Origin: an uncultured Eubacteriales bacterium
GTDB lineage: Bacteria > Bacillota > Clostridia > Peptostreptococcales > Anaerovoracaceae
Assembly: GCA_900542245.1 (NCBI GenBank)
Contig: UQMQ01000109.1
Span: forward strand, 1 to 7,844
Length of the DNA stretch: 7,844 nucleotides
Direction: 5' to 3'
The position numbers and the translations under genes are program-made. This document shows, piece by piece, positions 1 through 6,270 of this stretch; positions within the stretch are counted from its first letter, which is position 1; each line of letters opens with the position of its first letter. Under the pieces are notes generated by a model. It was not told the origin of the DNA. It did no database searches and saw only the letters and a list, made by a program, of their open reading frames with translations.

Positions 1-819
1 CAGCTTCTCGACCACATCCGCATGCTGCAGATCGCACCGCGAAACATTCACCGAAAGCGGCAGCATGGTGCGGCCCTCCGCTCTCCACCGCTGCAGCAGC
101 ATACCGGTATGCTCCCAGACATAGCGATCCATCGGATAGATAAAGCCGTTCTGTTCAAAAATTTCAATAAACTCTGCCGGAGAGATATACTGCCCGTCCT
201 TATTCCAGCGCACCAGCACTTCGCCGCCGATGAGCGCGCCGGTCGCATGATTATACTGCGGCTGGATCCAAAGCTCAAATTGCTCCTTTTCGAGTGCATC
301 GTCCATATCAAAGACGATCTGCTGCCTGCGCAGCAGTCTGCTCCGCAGCTCCTCACTGTAAAAGGCGACTTTCTTTTCGTAGCTGCCCCGCACAGACTCC
401 GCCGCGACACGTGCGCGGTAGTAAATGGTAGTGATATCCTCTTGTCTGTCCGCAACGATGTAATTACCAATCCGGATACCGATCTTCTTCTCCAGGCATG
501 GCGGGTTGATCGCTTTGTCATAGAATTCCTTGAGCACCGACTGTCCCACGCACCTCTGCGGATACAGTATCACAAACTGATCTGCGATGATATGCCCGCA
601 AATCCCGCCGACCTGCTCTGCGCACGCCGCAAGGCATGTCGTGATATGCGTCAGCAGCATATCGCTGGTCTCGCCGCCATACTGCTCATGGATCAGTGTA
701 AAGTTATTGACATTGATGAACGAAAAAATGTAATATCCGTCCTCGTGTGTGCGGATCAGCTCCTTTGCCTGCTTGAAAAAAATCTCCTGTTCTAAATGCA
801 GCATACGATTCCCTGTCAT
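1..819 (-). CDS. EAL-domain protein with degenerate GGDEF domain (C-terminus beyond the window)
   Basis: This is the N-terminal 273 residues of a cytoplasmic GGDEF-EAL protein; no membrane segment or signal peptide is visible. Residues ~28-155 look like a degenerate GGDEF domain: FINVNNF (34-40) sits where the metal-binding loop belongs, and IADQF (78-82) replaces GGDEF, so cyclase activity is unlikely. The EAL domain begins near residue 165, with WIQPQY (184-189), GGEVLVRW (198-205, EVL in place of EAL), ISPAEFIEIFEQNGFI (212-227) and SVNVS (256-260). The family hydrolyses c-di-GMP; the remaining catalytic residues lie outside the window, so activity is unproven. It follows the cyclase gene by 30 nt and should be co-transcribed. 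The start is uncertain: ATG at 819 has AAAGG touching it, whereas ATG at 804 has AGGG six bases upstream and may be the real start. The reading frame continues through the window edge. Confidence 0.85.
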   Translation of the reverse strand, partial: MTGNRMLHLEQEIFFKQAKELIRTHEDGYYIFSFINVNNFTLIHEQYGGETSDMLLTHITTCLAACAEQVGGICGHIIADQFVILYPQRCVGQSVLKEFYDKAINPPCLEKKIGIRIGNYIVADRQEDITTIYYRARVAAESVRGSYEKKVAFYSEELRSRLLRRQQIVFDMDDALEKEQFELWIQPQYNHATGALIGGEVLVRWNKDGQYISPAEFIEIFEQNGFIYPMDRYVWEHTGMLLQRWRAEGRTMLPLSVNVSRCDLQHADVVEKL

Positions 820-849
820 CCTTTCTACTGAGGAAAATCCGGGAAGATC

Positions 850-2013
850 TCACGATACGGTCTTTCGGACTTTGTAAGCGCTCTTGTCCGTATACATATC
901 CGCGTCAGCCACCTTGAGCAATCGCTCAAATTCCGCTTCGTTATTGCAGATGCCCTCTGCGCAGCCGATGCTGACTGTCATATACATGCGATCTTCTTTT
1001 TTGATTTCCTCTTCAAATCTATTTTTGAGTTGTGCGTTTAACTGTGCCGCGCTCTCGCTGCTGTCGCGCAGCAGCATCAAAAACTCATCCCCGCCGTAAC
1101 GGCAAAGGAAGGGCTTGTCGACAAGCTCATGGCAGATCTCGTCCAGAATCGACGCAGTCTGCTTGAGTATCTGATCTCCGACCATATGACCATGCTTGTC
1201 ATTGATGATCTTAAAATCGTTGATATCTACCATAAATACATCCAGCCTGCAGCCTCCGGTCTGTTTATACAGATCATGCAGCAGATTGCCCAACGCCTGC
1301 CGATTATAGACACCGGTCAGTGCATCGGTTGACATCACATAGTTCTGATTCGCCATGCAGATCATGACGATGCCGATCGTCACACCCGCCTGGAAACAGG
1401 AAAGTCCGTAGATCAGAACCTGCAGGACGCCCGCGGTCGTCGGCGCGAGGAAAAACAGCAGTAGTGGATAGTACTGTCTGCGCTTGATTTGCAAAGGCTC
1501 CAGACTGCACTGATACAGTACGACAACGGTCGCATAGACCAGATAATAGACCAGTGCCCCGGTGTGGAACACCCAGCCCGGACCGCGATGATAGATACCG
1601 TCCGCGTCGATCGTAAACAGCATCTCGCTAACCGGTGTCATCACTGCGCAGACCGAAAACAGCACCAGCGGTCCCAGGCGCAGCACACGATGCAGGATTG
1701 CCCATTTCGGTACAAACCACGCGCGTTTCTGCGCGAATTCCGCCCAAAAAAACGCCACCAGCACCAGTGCGACAAGATAGCAAAGATTTGCGGTGATCAG
1801 CAAGGCTCTGCTGCCCGCAAAGACATAGCCGCGGAAAACACCTGCCACGATATCCGCTGCACATGCCACCATCGCCCAAAAAATCATGCACAGCACTTCT
1901 GTTCTTGCCAAAGTCTCTTTCGGCAGATACTTTTTGAAATTGCGATAAATGATATCTAAAATGATCCAGCAGATCAAGTTGGTTCCTACATAATAAACGA
2001 TTCGATAGTTCAT
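850..2013 (-). CDS. Membrane-anchored diguanylate cyclase (GGDEF)
   Basis: A 387-residue protein with an N-terminal membrane sensor and a C-terminal GGDEF domain, expected to make c-di-GMP from two GTP at the inner face of the membrane. Hydrophobic segments occur near residues 4-22, 40-60, 70-90, 112-132, 150-168 and 182-220, giving five to seven membrane passes. I do not recognise this sensor as a named family. The catalytic domain starts at DALTGVYNR (230-238), with MVDINDFK (261-268) and an intact RYGGDEF (305-311). The RxxD inhibitory site expected five residues before GGDEF is absent (VDKP), so product inhibition through that site is unlikely. The start ATG at 2013 was chosen because a G-rich stretch lies 8 nt upstream and the membrane domain begins there. 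An open frame extends to 2274, but it passes through the promoter and the repeat. An in-frame ATG at 2037 would put the G-run inside the gene. Confidence 0.93.
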   Translation of the reverse strand: MNYRIVYYVGTNLICWIILDIIYRNFKKYLPKETLARTEVLCMIFWAMVACAADIVAGVFRGYVFAGSRALLITANLCYLVALVLVAFFWAEFAQKRAWFVPKWAILHRVLRLGPLVLFSVCAVMTPVSEMLFTIDADGIYHRGPGWVFHTGALVYYLVYATVVVLYQCSLEPLQIKRRQYYPLLLFFLAPTTAGVLQVLIYGLSCFQAGVTIGIVMICMANQNYVMSTDALTGVYNRQALGNLLHDLYKQTGGCRLDVFMVDINDFKIINDKHGHMVGDQILKQTASILDEICHELVDKPFLCRYGGDEFLMLLRDSSESAAQLNAQLKNRFEEEIKKEDRMYMTVSIGCAEGICNNEAEFERLLKVADADMYTDKSAYKVRKTVS

Positions 2014-2021
2014 ATATCGTA

Positions 2022-2031
2022 CCCCCCCCCC
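2022..2031 (-). promoter_or_regulatory. Run of ten G serving as ribosome binding site of the cyclase gene
   Basis: On the coding strand ten consecutive G lie 8 nt before the ATG at 2013 and are the only G-rich stretch in an otherwise A-rich leader, so they should act as the Shine-Dalgarno site. Homopolymers of this length can change length by slippage. A change would alter the spacing to the start codon, or, if translation begins at ATG 2037, the reading frame. Confidence 0.6.
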
Positions 2032-2087
2032 ACGCATTTTCAAAGAAACGGTTTTTTTGTGATTGTTTCTGTTTTTGTGCCAGCATA

Positions 2088-2117
2088 AGAATACCATCAG
2101 ATGCCCCCATGTGTCAA
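2088..2117 (-). promoter_or_regulatory. Sigma-70-type promoter of the GGDEF-EAL operon
   Basis: On the minus strand a perfect TTGACA -35 box (2117-2112) is separated by 18 bp from TATTCT (2093-2088), a fair -10 box. Transcription should start near 2081, leaving an A-rich leader of about 68 nt that ends in the G-run. An A-rich stretch just upstream of the -35 box (2131-2136) may act as an UP element. Confidence 0.75.
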
Positions 2118-2137
2118 CAAACTTTACCGTTTTTTTC

Positions 2138-2259
2138 TTATTCCGGAACGATCGCTCAGCGATAGTTCCGCATAACGACAAAACATCTTGCGAAGCGGTG
2201 CGCATGGGTGCGCGCCATGTGCGCATAGAAATCTGTATTTCGTTATGCGTTCTTTTGTC
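2138..2259 (+). repeat. Structured intergenic repeat, copy 1 (possible RNA element)
   Basis: First of three related elements in the window (others 6271-6395 and 7753-7844). Order of parts: a 5' hairpin (2138-2175: TTAT/ATAA at the base, then CGGAAC/GTTCCG and ATCGC/GCGAT); a closing stem GACAAAA (2177-2183) with TTTTGTC (2253-2259); a conserved segment CATCTTGCGAAGC; hairpin 1, GGTGCGC (2197-2203) with GCGCGCC (2210-2216) including one T-G pair; and hairpin 2, CGCATA (2222-2227) with TATGCG (2244-2249) continued by GAAAT/ATTTC around a CTGT loop. Hairpin 2 is followed by TTTTGTC, which resembles a weak terminator tail. It fills the gap between the divergent cyclase operon and the amidase gene. 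No protein is encoded. Similarity to copy 2 is high in the junction segments and lower in the stems, where changes preserve pairing. The remaining 2260-2371 holds no clear promoter. Confidence 0.8.
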
Positions 2260-2371
2260 CCCTTTTTCTGTCACATTCTTATCACGTCGCGGTCTGCCGA
2301 CGCATAAACTGGTATCGTACCTTTGTCAACGGAAGGTAACATTTCATAACGGAAAGGCTGTGTGAATTTTT

Positions 2372-2914
2372 ATGCCCAGAATTTTTTTAAGTCCCTCGAC
2401 ACAGGAATACAATCCCTATGTCACCGGAGGGAATGAGGAGCTTTATGCAAATCTGATTGCAGATGCCATGGAGCCTTACCTCAGAGCCTCCGGCATTGAC
2501 TTTACTCGAAATGATCCGAACGGCAGCGTCAGTACGTCCATAGCCGCGTCAAACGCCGGAAACTACGACTTCCATCTGGCGATCCATTCCAACGCCGCGC
2601 CCGCGAATCTGGCAGGCATGCTCCAGGGACCGGATGTCTATTACTACCGCGACAGCAGCCGCAGCCGCGCCGCAGCCGAGATCTTCGCCAACAATCTCAA
2701 GCTGATCTATCCGAACCCGGACCTCGTGACTGCCGTACCGACCACAACCCTCGCCGAGCTGCGCCGCACAGCCGCACCGGCTGTGCTGGTCGAGGTCGCC
2801 TATCATGACAATGTCGATGACGCCAACTGGATCACTTCCAACATTGATCGTATCGCCGAGAATCTGGCGCTCTCCACTGCCGACTACCTCGGCGTGCCGT
2901 TTGTAGAGTCGTAG
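2372..2914 (+). CDS. N-acetylmuramoyl-L-alanine amidase-like protein (Amidase_3 fold), atypical zinc site
   Basis: A 180-residue protein that is a single catalytic domain of the Amidase_3 class, which cleaves the bond between N-acetylmuramic acid and L-alanine in peptidoglycan. Visible landmarks: IFLSPSTQEYN (4-14) at the first strand, GGNEELYAN (19-27) with the ligand glutamate, DFHLAIHSNA (66-75) with the later ligand histidine, GPDVYYY (86-92), and VLVEVAYHDN (138-147) with the presumed catalytic glutamate E141. The usual first ligand histidine (DPGHGG in classic members) is replaced by Q11. No signal peptide and no wall-binding repeats are present, so it may be released by lysis or act inside the cell, as in forespores. 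ATG 2372 is fixed by an in-frame stop at 2363; GGAAAGG lies 14 nt upstream, a loose spacing. The promoter is unclear. It is the only plus-strand gene here and stands alone. Confidence 0.85.
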   Translation: MPRIFLSPSTQEYNPYVTGGNEELYANLIADAMEPYLRASGIDFTRNDPNGSVSTSIAASNAGNYDFHLAIHSNAAPANLAGMLQGPDVYYYRDSSRSRAAAEIFANNLKLIYPNPDLVTAVPTTTLAELRRTAAPAVLVEVAYHDNVDDANWITSNIDRIAENLALSTADYLGVPFVES

Positions 2915-2982
2915 CGCAGGCTTAGACACTAGGGCTGCCGCGACCTGCGAACCTGCCGGAAGCGGCAGCATCGCCCGTAAAC

Positions 2983-3029
2983 AAAAAAACGCCGGGAGTG
3001 TCCGCAAACGAGCGGTCCCGGCATTTTGT
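2983..3029. terminator. Bidirectional intrinsic terminator
   Basis: GCCGGGA (2991-2997) pairs with TCCCGGC (3016-3022), with CCGC/GCGG extending the stem inside. The plus strand has TTTT after the stem and seven A before it. The structure can therefore end the rightward amidase transcript and, with a stronger seven-T tail, the leftward FAD-oxidoreductase/kinase transcript. A small hairpin without a T-tail (CTGCCG-GAAG-CGGCAG, 2953-2968) lies just before it. Confidence 0.88.
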
Positions 3030-3060
3030 AATGTGCGCGACTGTATTTTGATTTCATTTT

Positions 3061-3237
3061 CGCATGGTGGAAACGCACCGCGCGTGATTCCGCAGAGCTG
3101 CCATGCTTTCCCAAACGAGCGAGCAGCGTACTTTGCTGACATTTTGCATATTTGGTGCAAAATGTCCAAAGTACGGCGAGCGACTTGGTGAAAGGATCAG
3201 TTCGAGGACCTAACGAGAGGTGCGTTTCCACCATGCG
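3061..3237. repeat. Highly folded 177-nt element bounded by a perfect 19-bp inverted repeat
   Basis: The ends are perfect inverted repeats, CGCATGGTGGAAACGCACC (3061-3079) and its complement (3219-3237). Inside, TGATTC (3085-3090) can pair with GGATCA (3194-3199). CTTTCCCAA (3106-3114) pairs with TTGG-T-GAAAG (3185-3194), apart from a bulged T. CGTACTTTG (3127-3135) pairs with CAAAGTACG (3167-3175), and GACATTTTGCA (3138-3148) with TGCAAAATGTC (3156-3166), closed by a 7-nt loop. The internal loop has CGAGCGA on both sides (3116-3122 and 3177-3183). It lies between the convergent amidase and kinase genes, inside the predicted 3' untranslated region of the leftward operon. No ORF inside looks genuine. 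It could be a non-coding RNA, a 3' UTR stability element or a small non-autonomous mobile element. No target-site duplication is obvious. Confidence 0.7.
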
Positions 3238-3270
3238 TACAGCATATTTACGAGGCATCATTTCTGCATG

Positions 3271-4092
3271 TTACCGCCGTTTGCTCAGCTCCTCTTCAAA
3301 GCAGAGCCCGTACCAGTGTGCGGGCTGGTATTTCGCAGTATCCTGAATGCTGCGGTCGCAGAAGTCTGCCGCGGCAAGCAGCGCGTTTTTGATATTGCCG
3401 CCGCTGAGCACCTCGCCGCAAAGCGCCGAGGTGAACACGTCTCCGGTTCCGTGCAGCTGCCGATGCACCATCGGCTTTTCGATCCTCACGATTTCAGTCC
3501 CGAGGCGCGCCAGATAGCCGATCTTGTCGCCGCGGCGCACGCTGGTGATGATGACGTTTTCGTTGTGCAGCCCCGCCAGCAGTTCTTCATTGCTGACCGC
3601 CTCCTCATCCGGTGCATCTCCCAGCAGCAGACGTGCCTCCGTCCGGTTTGGCGTGATGATATCCGCCATTTCGCAGAGCTTGCGCATCTCCGCGGCAAAA
3701 TCCTCCGAAAAGCAGGAATACAGGCTTCCATTATCGCCCAGCACCGGGTCTGACAGCACGATTGTCTGCGGTCCCGAAAAAGCGCGGATAAACTCCCGCG
3801 CAAAGGCAATCTGCTCTTTCGTGCAGAAAAATCCCGTATAAATGCAGTCGAACTGCATGTCCATTTCCTTCCAGTGCGCGGCGATCTGCCGCATATCCTC
3901 CGTCATATCCCGCATGACGAAACGGTCAAAGCCGCCTGTATGGGTCGAAAGCACTGCCGTCGGCAGCGGCACTGTTTCGATCCCGTAGGACGAAATGATC
4001 GGAATCGAAACCGTCAGTGAACACTTGCCGAAACACGAAAAATCGTTCAAAAGCGCGACGCGCGTCAGACCGCTCCCGTTAATTGGTACCAT
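3271..4092 (-). CDS. pdxK: Pyridoxal/pyridoxamine kinase (PdxK/PdxY type)
   Basis: A 273-residue ribokinase-fold enzyme, near the usual length of the family, that phosphorylates pyridoxal, pyridoxamine or pyridoxine with ATP in the vitamin B6 salvage pathway in the cytoplasm. Landmarks: LLNDFSCFGKCSLTVSIPII (14-33) at the N-terminal substrate side, LSTHTGGF (48-55), DPVLGDNGSLY (115-125), the ITPNRTEA signature (146-153), and HGTGDVF (214-220) with catalytic D218 in the anion hole. ATG 4092 has AAGGAG 8 nt upstream. That site overlaps the TAA of the preceding oxidoreductase gene, 12 nt away, so the two are translationally coupled. The product would supply pyridoxal phosphate, the cofactor of the nearby CysK, though the link is only circumstantial. 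Whether it prefers pyridoxal or pyridoxamine (PdxY or PdxK) cannot be told from sequence. Confidence 0.92.
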   Translation of the reverse strand: MVPINGSGLTRVALLNDFSCFGKCSLTVSIPIISSYGIETVPLPTAVLSTHTGGFDRFVMRDMTEDMRQIAAHWKEMDMQFDCIYTGFFCTKEQIAFAREFIRAFSGPQTIVLSDPVLGDNGSLYSCFSEDFAAEMRKLCEMADIITPNRTEARLLLGDAPDEEAVSNEELLAGLHNENVIITSVRRGDKIGYLARLGTEIVRIEKPMVHRQLHGTGDVFTSALCGEVLSGGNIKNALLAAADFCDRSIQDTAKYQPAHWYGLCFEEELSKRR

Positions 4093-4104
4093 AGCTGAAT
4101 CTCC

Positions 4105-5475
4105 TTATCGTTCGCAGATGTCCCGCGCCACGAACACACCGCTCGCAGACGCATGGGAAAGGGAATGGGTCACACCGCTGCCGTCACCGATGATATACAG
4201 CCCCTTGTGGCTGCATTCCAAGTGCTCGTCGAGCTCGACCTCCATGTTATAGAACTTGACCTCCACGCCGTAGAGCAGCGTATCGTCGTTGGCTGTGCCC
4301 GGCGCGATCTTATCCAGCGCATGGATCATTTCGATGATACCGTCCAGAATTCTTTTCGGCAGCACCAGGCTCAGATCGCCCGGCGTAGCCGCAAGCGTCG
4401 GCACGACCATGCTCTTTTCCAGTCGTTTCTCGGTACTTCTGCGCCCGCGCTCCAGATCACCGAAGCGCTGCACGATGACACCGCCGCCCAGCATATTGGA
4501 AAGTCTGGCGATGCTCTCGCCGTAGCCGTTGCTGTCCTTGAACGGCTCCGAAAAATGCTTGGAGACCAGCAGCGCGAAGTTGGTATTCTCCGTATGATGC
4601 GCCGCGTCCTCATAGCTGTGGCCGTTGACTGTCACGATGCCGTTCGTGTTTTCGTTGACTACGATACCGTTCGGATTCATGCAGAACGTCCGCACGTTGT
4701 CCTCGAACTGCTTGGTCCGATACACGATCTTGCTCTCGTAGAGCTCATCGGTCAGATGGGAAAAAATCACCGCAGGGAGCTCCACGCGCACGCCGAGATC
4801 GACGCGGTTGGACATCGTCTTGATGTTCATTTCCTCACAGATTTTCTCCATCCACTTGCTGCCGCTGCGACCGACGGAAACGATGCACTTCGCGCAGTGA
4901 TATTCCTCGTCCTCGGTAAAAATCCGGTAACCGTCCGCATCGCTGGCGATGGATTGTACCGGCGTATCGAAATAAAAGTCGACTTGAGATTTGAGTTCGC
5001 TGTAGAGATTTTCCAGGACCACATAGTTGAGGTCTGTACCCAGATGCCGCACCGATGCGTCCAGCAGCTTCAGTCCGTTCTGCATGCAGATCTTCTTGTA
5101 TTTGGTCTGCGTTGTCGAAAAAATCCGCGCACCCTCGCCGCCATGGGTCATGTTGATGGTATCCACATAGTGCATCAGCTCCAGCGCCTGCTGTTTGCCG
5201 ATATGTTCGTGCAGCGTGCCGCCGAAGTCGTTGGTGATATTGTATTTACCGTCCGAAAACGCGCCTGCGCCGCCGAATCCGCTCATGATCGAGCAGCTTT
5301 TGCAGTTGATACAGGCTTTGATCTTCTTGCCGTCGATGGGACATTTGCGCTTTTCGAGGCTGTGACCCGACTCGAATACCGCTGTCTTGAGGCTCGGGTC
5401 CAGCTTTTGCAGCTCATAGGCCGCGAAAATGCCGCCCGGGCCCGCCCCGATAATGATAATATCGTAATGTTTCAT
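4105..5475 (-). CDS. FAD-dependent oxidoreductase (COG2509-like) with a cysteine cluster
   Basis: A 456-residue soluble flavoprotein. The Rossmann motif GAGPGG (10-15) and E35 mark the FAD-binding N-terminus. GFGGAGAFSDGKYN (66-79) is a family signature, and the C-terminal GDGSGVTHSLSHASASGVF completes the FAD site. A cysteine cluster just after the first strand (C45, C55, C58, C61; CP-x8-CINCKSC) looks able to hold a metal or Fe-S cluster, or to serve as redox thiols. The family is widespread in Firmicutes, usually annotated only as an NAD(P)/FAD-dependent oxidoreductase, and no substrate can be assigned. ATG 5475 is supported by a textbook GAGGAGG site 8 nt upstream. It is the first gene of a two-gene operon with the B6 kinase, from the promoter at 5602-5630. 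Its antisense strand carries long open frames that are shadows of this gene. Confidence 0.9.
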   Translation of the reverse strand: MKHYDIIIIGAGPGGIFAAYELQKLDPSLKTAVFESGHSLEKRKCPIDGKKIKACINCKSCSIMSGFGGAGAFSDGKYNITNDFGGTLHEHIGKQQALELMHYVDTINMTHGGEGARIFSTTQTKYKKICMQNGLKLLDASVRHLGTDLNYVVLENLYSELKSQVDFYFDTPVQSIASDADGYRIFTEDEEYHCAKCIVSVGRSGSKWMEKICEEMNIKTMSNRVDLGVRVELPAVIFSHLTDELYESKIVYRTKQFEDNVRTFCMNPNGIVVNENTNGIVTVNGHSYEDAAHHTENTNFALLVSKHFSEPFKDSNGYGESIARLSNMLGGGVIVQRFGDLERGRRSTEKRLEKSMVVPTLAATPGDLSLVLPKRILDGIIEMIHALDKIAPGTANDDTLLYGVEVKFYNMEVELDEHLECSHKGLYIIGDGSGVTHSLSHASASGVFVARDICER

Positions 5476-5601
5476 CTATGAAACCTCCTCGTCTTGTTTC
5501 TGCCTGCGCCCTTGCCTTGCCCCCTGCAGTGCCGCGCACTGCCGCGCGCCGAGCAGCGGGTCAAGGCTGCAAATCGCAGCGCATATGCTCATACATAGTT
5601 C

Positions 5602-5630
5602 AGTATAGCACACCTTTGCTGCAAAATCCA
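5602..5630 (-). promoter_or_regulatory. Extended -10 promoter of the oxidoreductase-kinase operon
   Basis: On the minus strand TGC-TATACT (5610-5602) is an extended -10 box; a weak -35 TGGATT (5630-5625) lies 17 bp upstream. The start should be near 5595, giving a leader of about 120 nt. The leader contains GCTGC-GATTT-GCAGC and CAGTGC-GCG-GCACTG hairpins; no riboswitch class was recognised. Two direct copies of CCGACAC (5645-5651 and 5660-5666) lie just upstream of the -35 box, 15 bp apart, and could bind an activator. With the terminator at 5713-5759, this accounts for the gene-free stretch 5476-5806. Confidence 0.65.
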
Positions 5631-5712
5631 GTGCTGGTTGAAAGCCGACACGCATAAAACCGACACACTTGTTTCATTTTTGTCCCGTCGGTCATACGCG
5701 CCTGCGGCAGTC

Positions 5713-5759
5713 AAAAAGGCAATGGTTTTCATTAATCCGCCGAAAATCATTGCCTTTTT
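5713..5759 (-). terminator. Intrinsic terminator of the Rrf2 regulator gene
   Basis: AAAAAGGCAATG (5713-5724) pairs with CATTGCCTTTTT (5748-5759), a 12-bp stem extended by TTTTC/GAAAA. Read leftward, the stem ends in a T-tract about 50 nt after the stop codon at 5807. The symmetric A/T ends make it potentially active in both directions. Confidence 0.87.
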
Positions 5760-5806
5760 CTTTCTATTTATATAAGGATATGCGCTGCTGTCTTCGTTTA
5801 TGACTG

Positions 5807-6244
5807 CTAAATCACATAATTATTCGTGTAGAGCGCCTGCTGCTGTTCGAGCAGGTCCTGCAGCGTAATCTTTTCCAGGTAATCCTCGATTACCTCCTGC
5901 AGACCTTTCCACATCGGGAGTGTCGCGCAGAATTCGCTGCGCGTACAGAGTGTGGTATCGCCGTCTAAACAGGCGACCGGCGCGAGTCCGCCTTCCGTCA
6001 GCGCGAGAATCTCGCGGACGGTATATGCGCGCGGTTCTCTGGCCAGCCGATAGCCGCCCTGATAACCGCGGTTGGTGCGGAGGAAGCTGGAACGATTCAG
6101 AATCGGTACAATCTGCTCCAGATATTTTTTGGATATGTTCTGCCGCTGTGCGATGTCCTTAAGCGCGATGAATCCATCGCCTTGATGCTCCGCCAGGTCG
6201 ATCATCATGCGCAGCGCATAGCGCCCCTTCGTTGAAATCTTCAT
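5807..6244 (-). CDS. Rrf2-family transcriptional regulator with three Fe-S-type cysteines
   Basis: A 145-residue regulator of the Rrf2 family (IscR, NsrR, RirA, CymR), which binds DNA as a dimer. The N-terminus MKISTKGRYALRMMIDLA is diagnostic. The winged helix spans roughly residues 26-70, with recognition helix around QNISKKYLEQIV (35-46) and wing GYQGGYRLAR (60-69). C92, C100 and C106 form C-x7-C-x5-C, the spacing of the Fe-S ligands in RirA; IscR has C-x5-C-x5-C. CymR, the cysteine-metabolism regulator of Bacillus, lacks this triad. Its position next to cysK suggests control of sulfur or Fe-S genes; the true targets are unknown. ATG 6244 has GGAGGAA about 11-12 nt upstream, slightly long. 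No clear promoter was found between copy 2 of the repeat and the start, and no intrinsic terminator follows cysK, so read-through from cysK is possible. Confidence 0.92.
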   Translation of the reverse strand: MKISTKGRYALRMMIDLAEHQGDGFIALKDIAQRQNISKKYLEQIVPILNRSSFLRTNRGYQGGYRLAREPRAYTVREILALTEGGLAPVACLDGDTTLCTRSEFCATLPMWKGLQEVIEDYLEKITLQDLLEQQQALYTNNYVI

Positions 6245-6270
6245 CTTCTGTTATTTCCTCCGTTTCTTTA

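Noticed and set aside
2014..2274. N-terminal extension of the cyclase gene to ATG 2274
   Set aside because: The extension runs through the repeat, the -35/-10 promoter and the G-run, and its translation is low-complexity and basic.
3190..3220. tRNA-like GTTCGAG segment
   Set aside because: Only the T-loop-like heptamer is present; no acceptor, anticodon or D-arm pairing, and it lies inside the folded 177-nt element.
3061..3237. Calling the folded element an insertion sequence or MITE
   Set aside because: No transposase and no convincing target-site duplication at either end; left as an unassigned structured element.
4153..5481. 442-codon open frame on the plus strand
   Set aside because: It is antisense to the FAD oxidoreductase, which has clear motifs and a perfect ribosome site; the antisense translation resembles no family and is His/Arg/Leu-rich as expected for a shadow.
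5476..5592. 38-codon ORF ending at the TAG directly before the oxidoreductase ATG
   Set aside because: No ribosome site, starts almost at the predicted transcript start, and its GC-rich composition comes from leader hairpins. It has three Cys codons but they are scattered.
5476..5600. Riboswitch in the leader of the oxidoreductase-kinase operon
   Set aside because: Two simple hairpins are present but no conserved core of any class I know was found, and no terminator or ribosome-site mask.
5645..5666. Direct repeats CCGACAC as a defined operator
   Set aside because: Only two 7-bp copies; placement upstream of the -35 box is suggestive but no known regulator motif matches. Mentioned only in the promoter entry.
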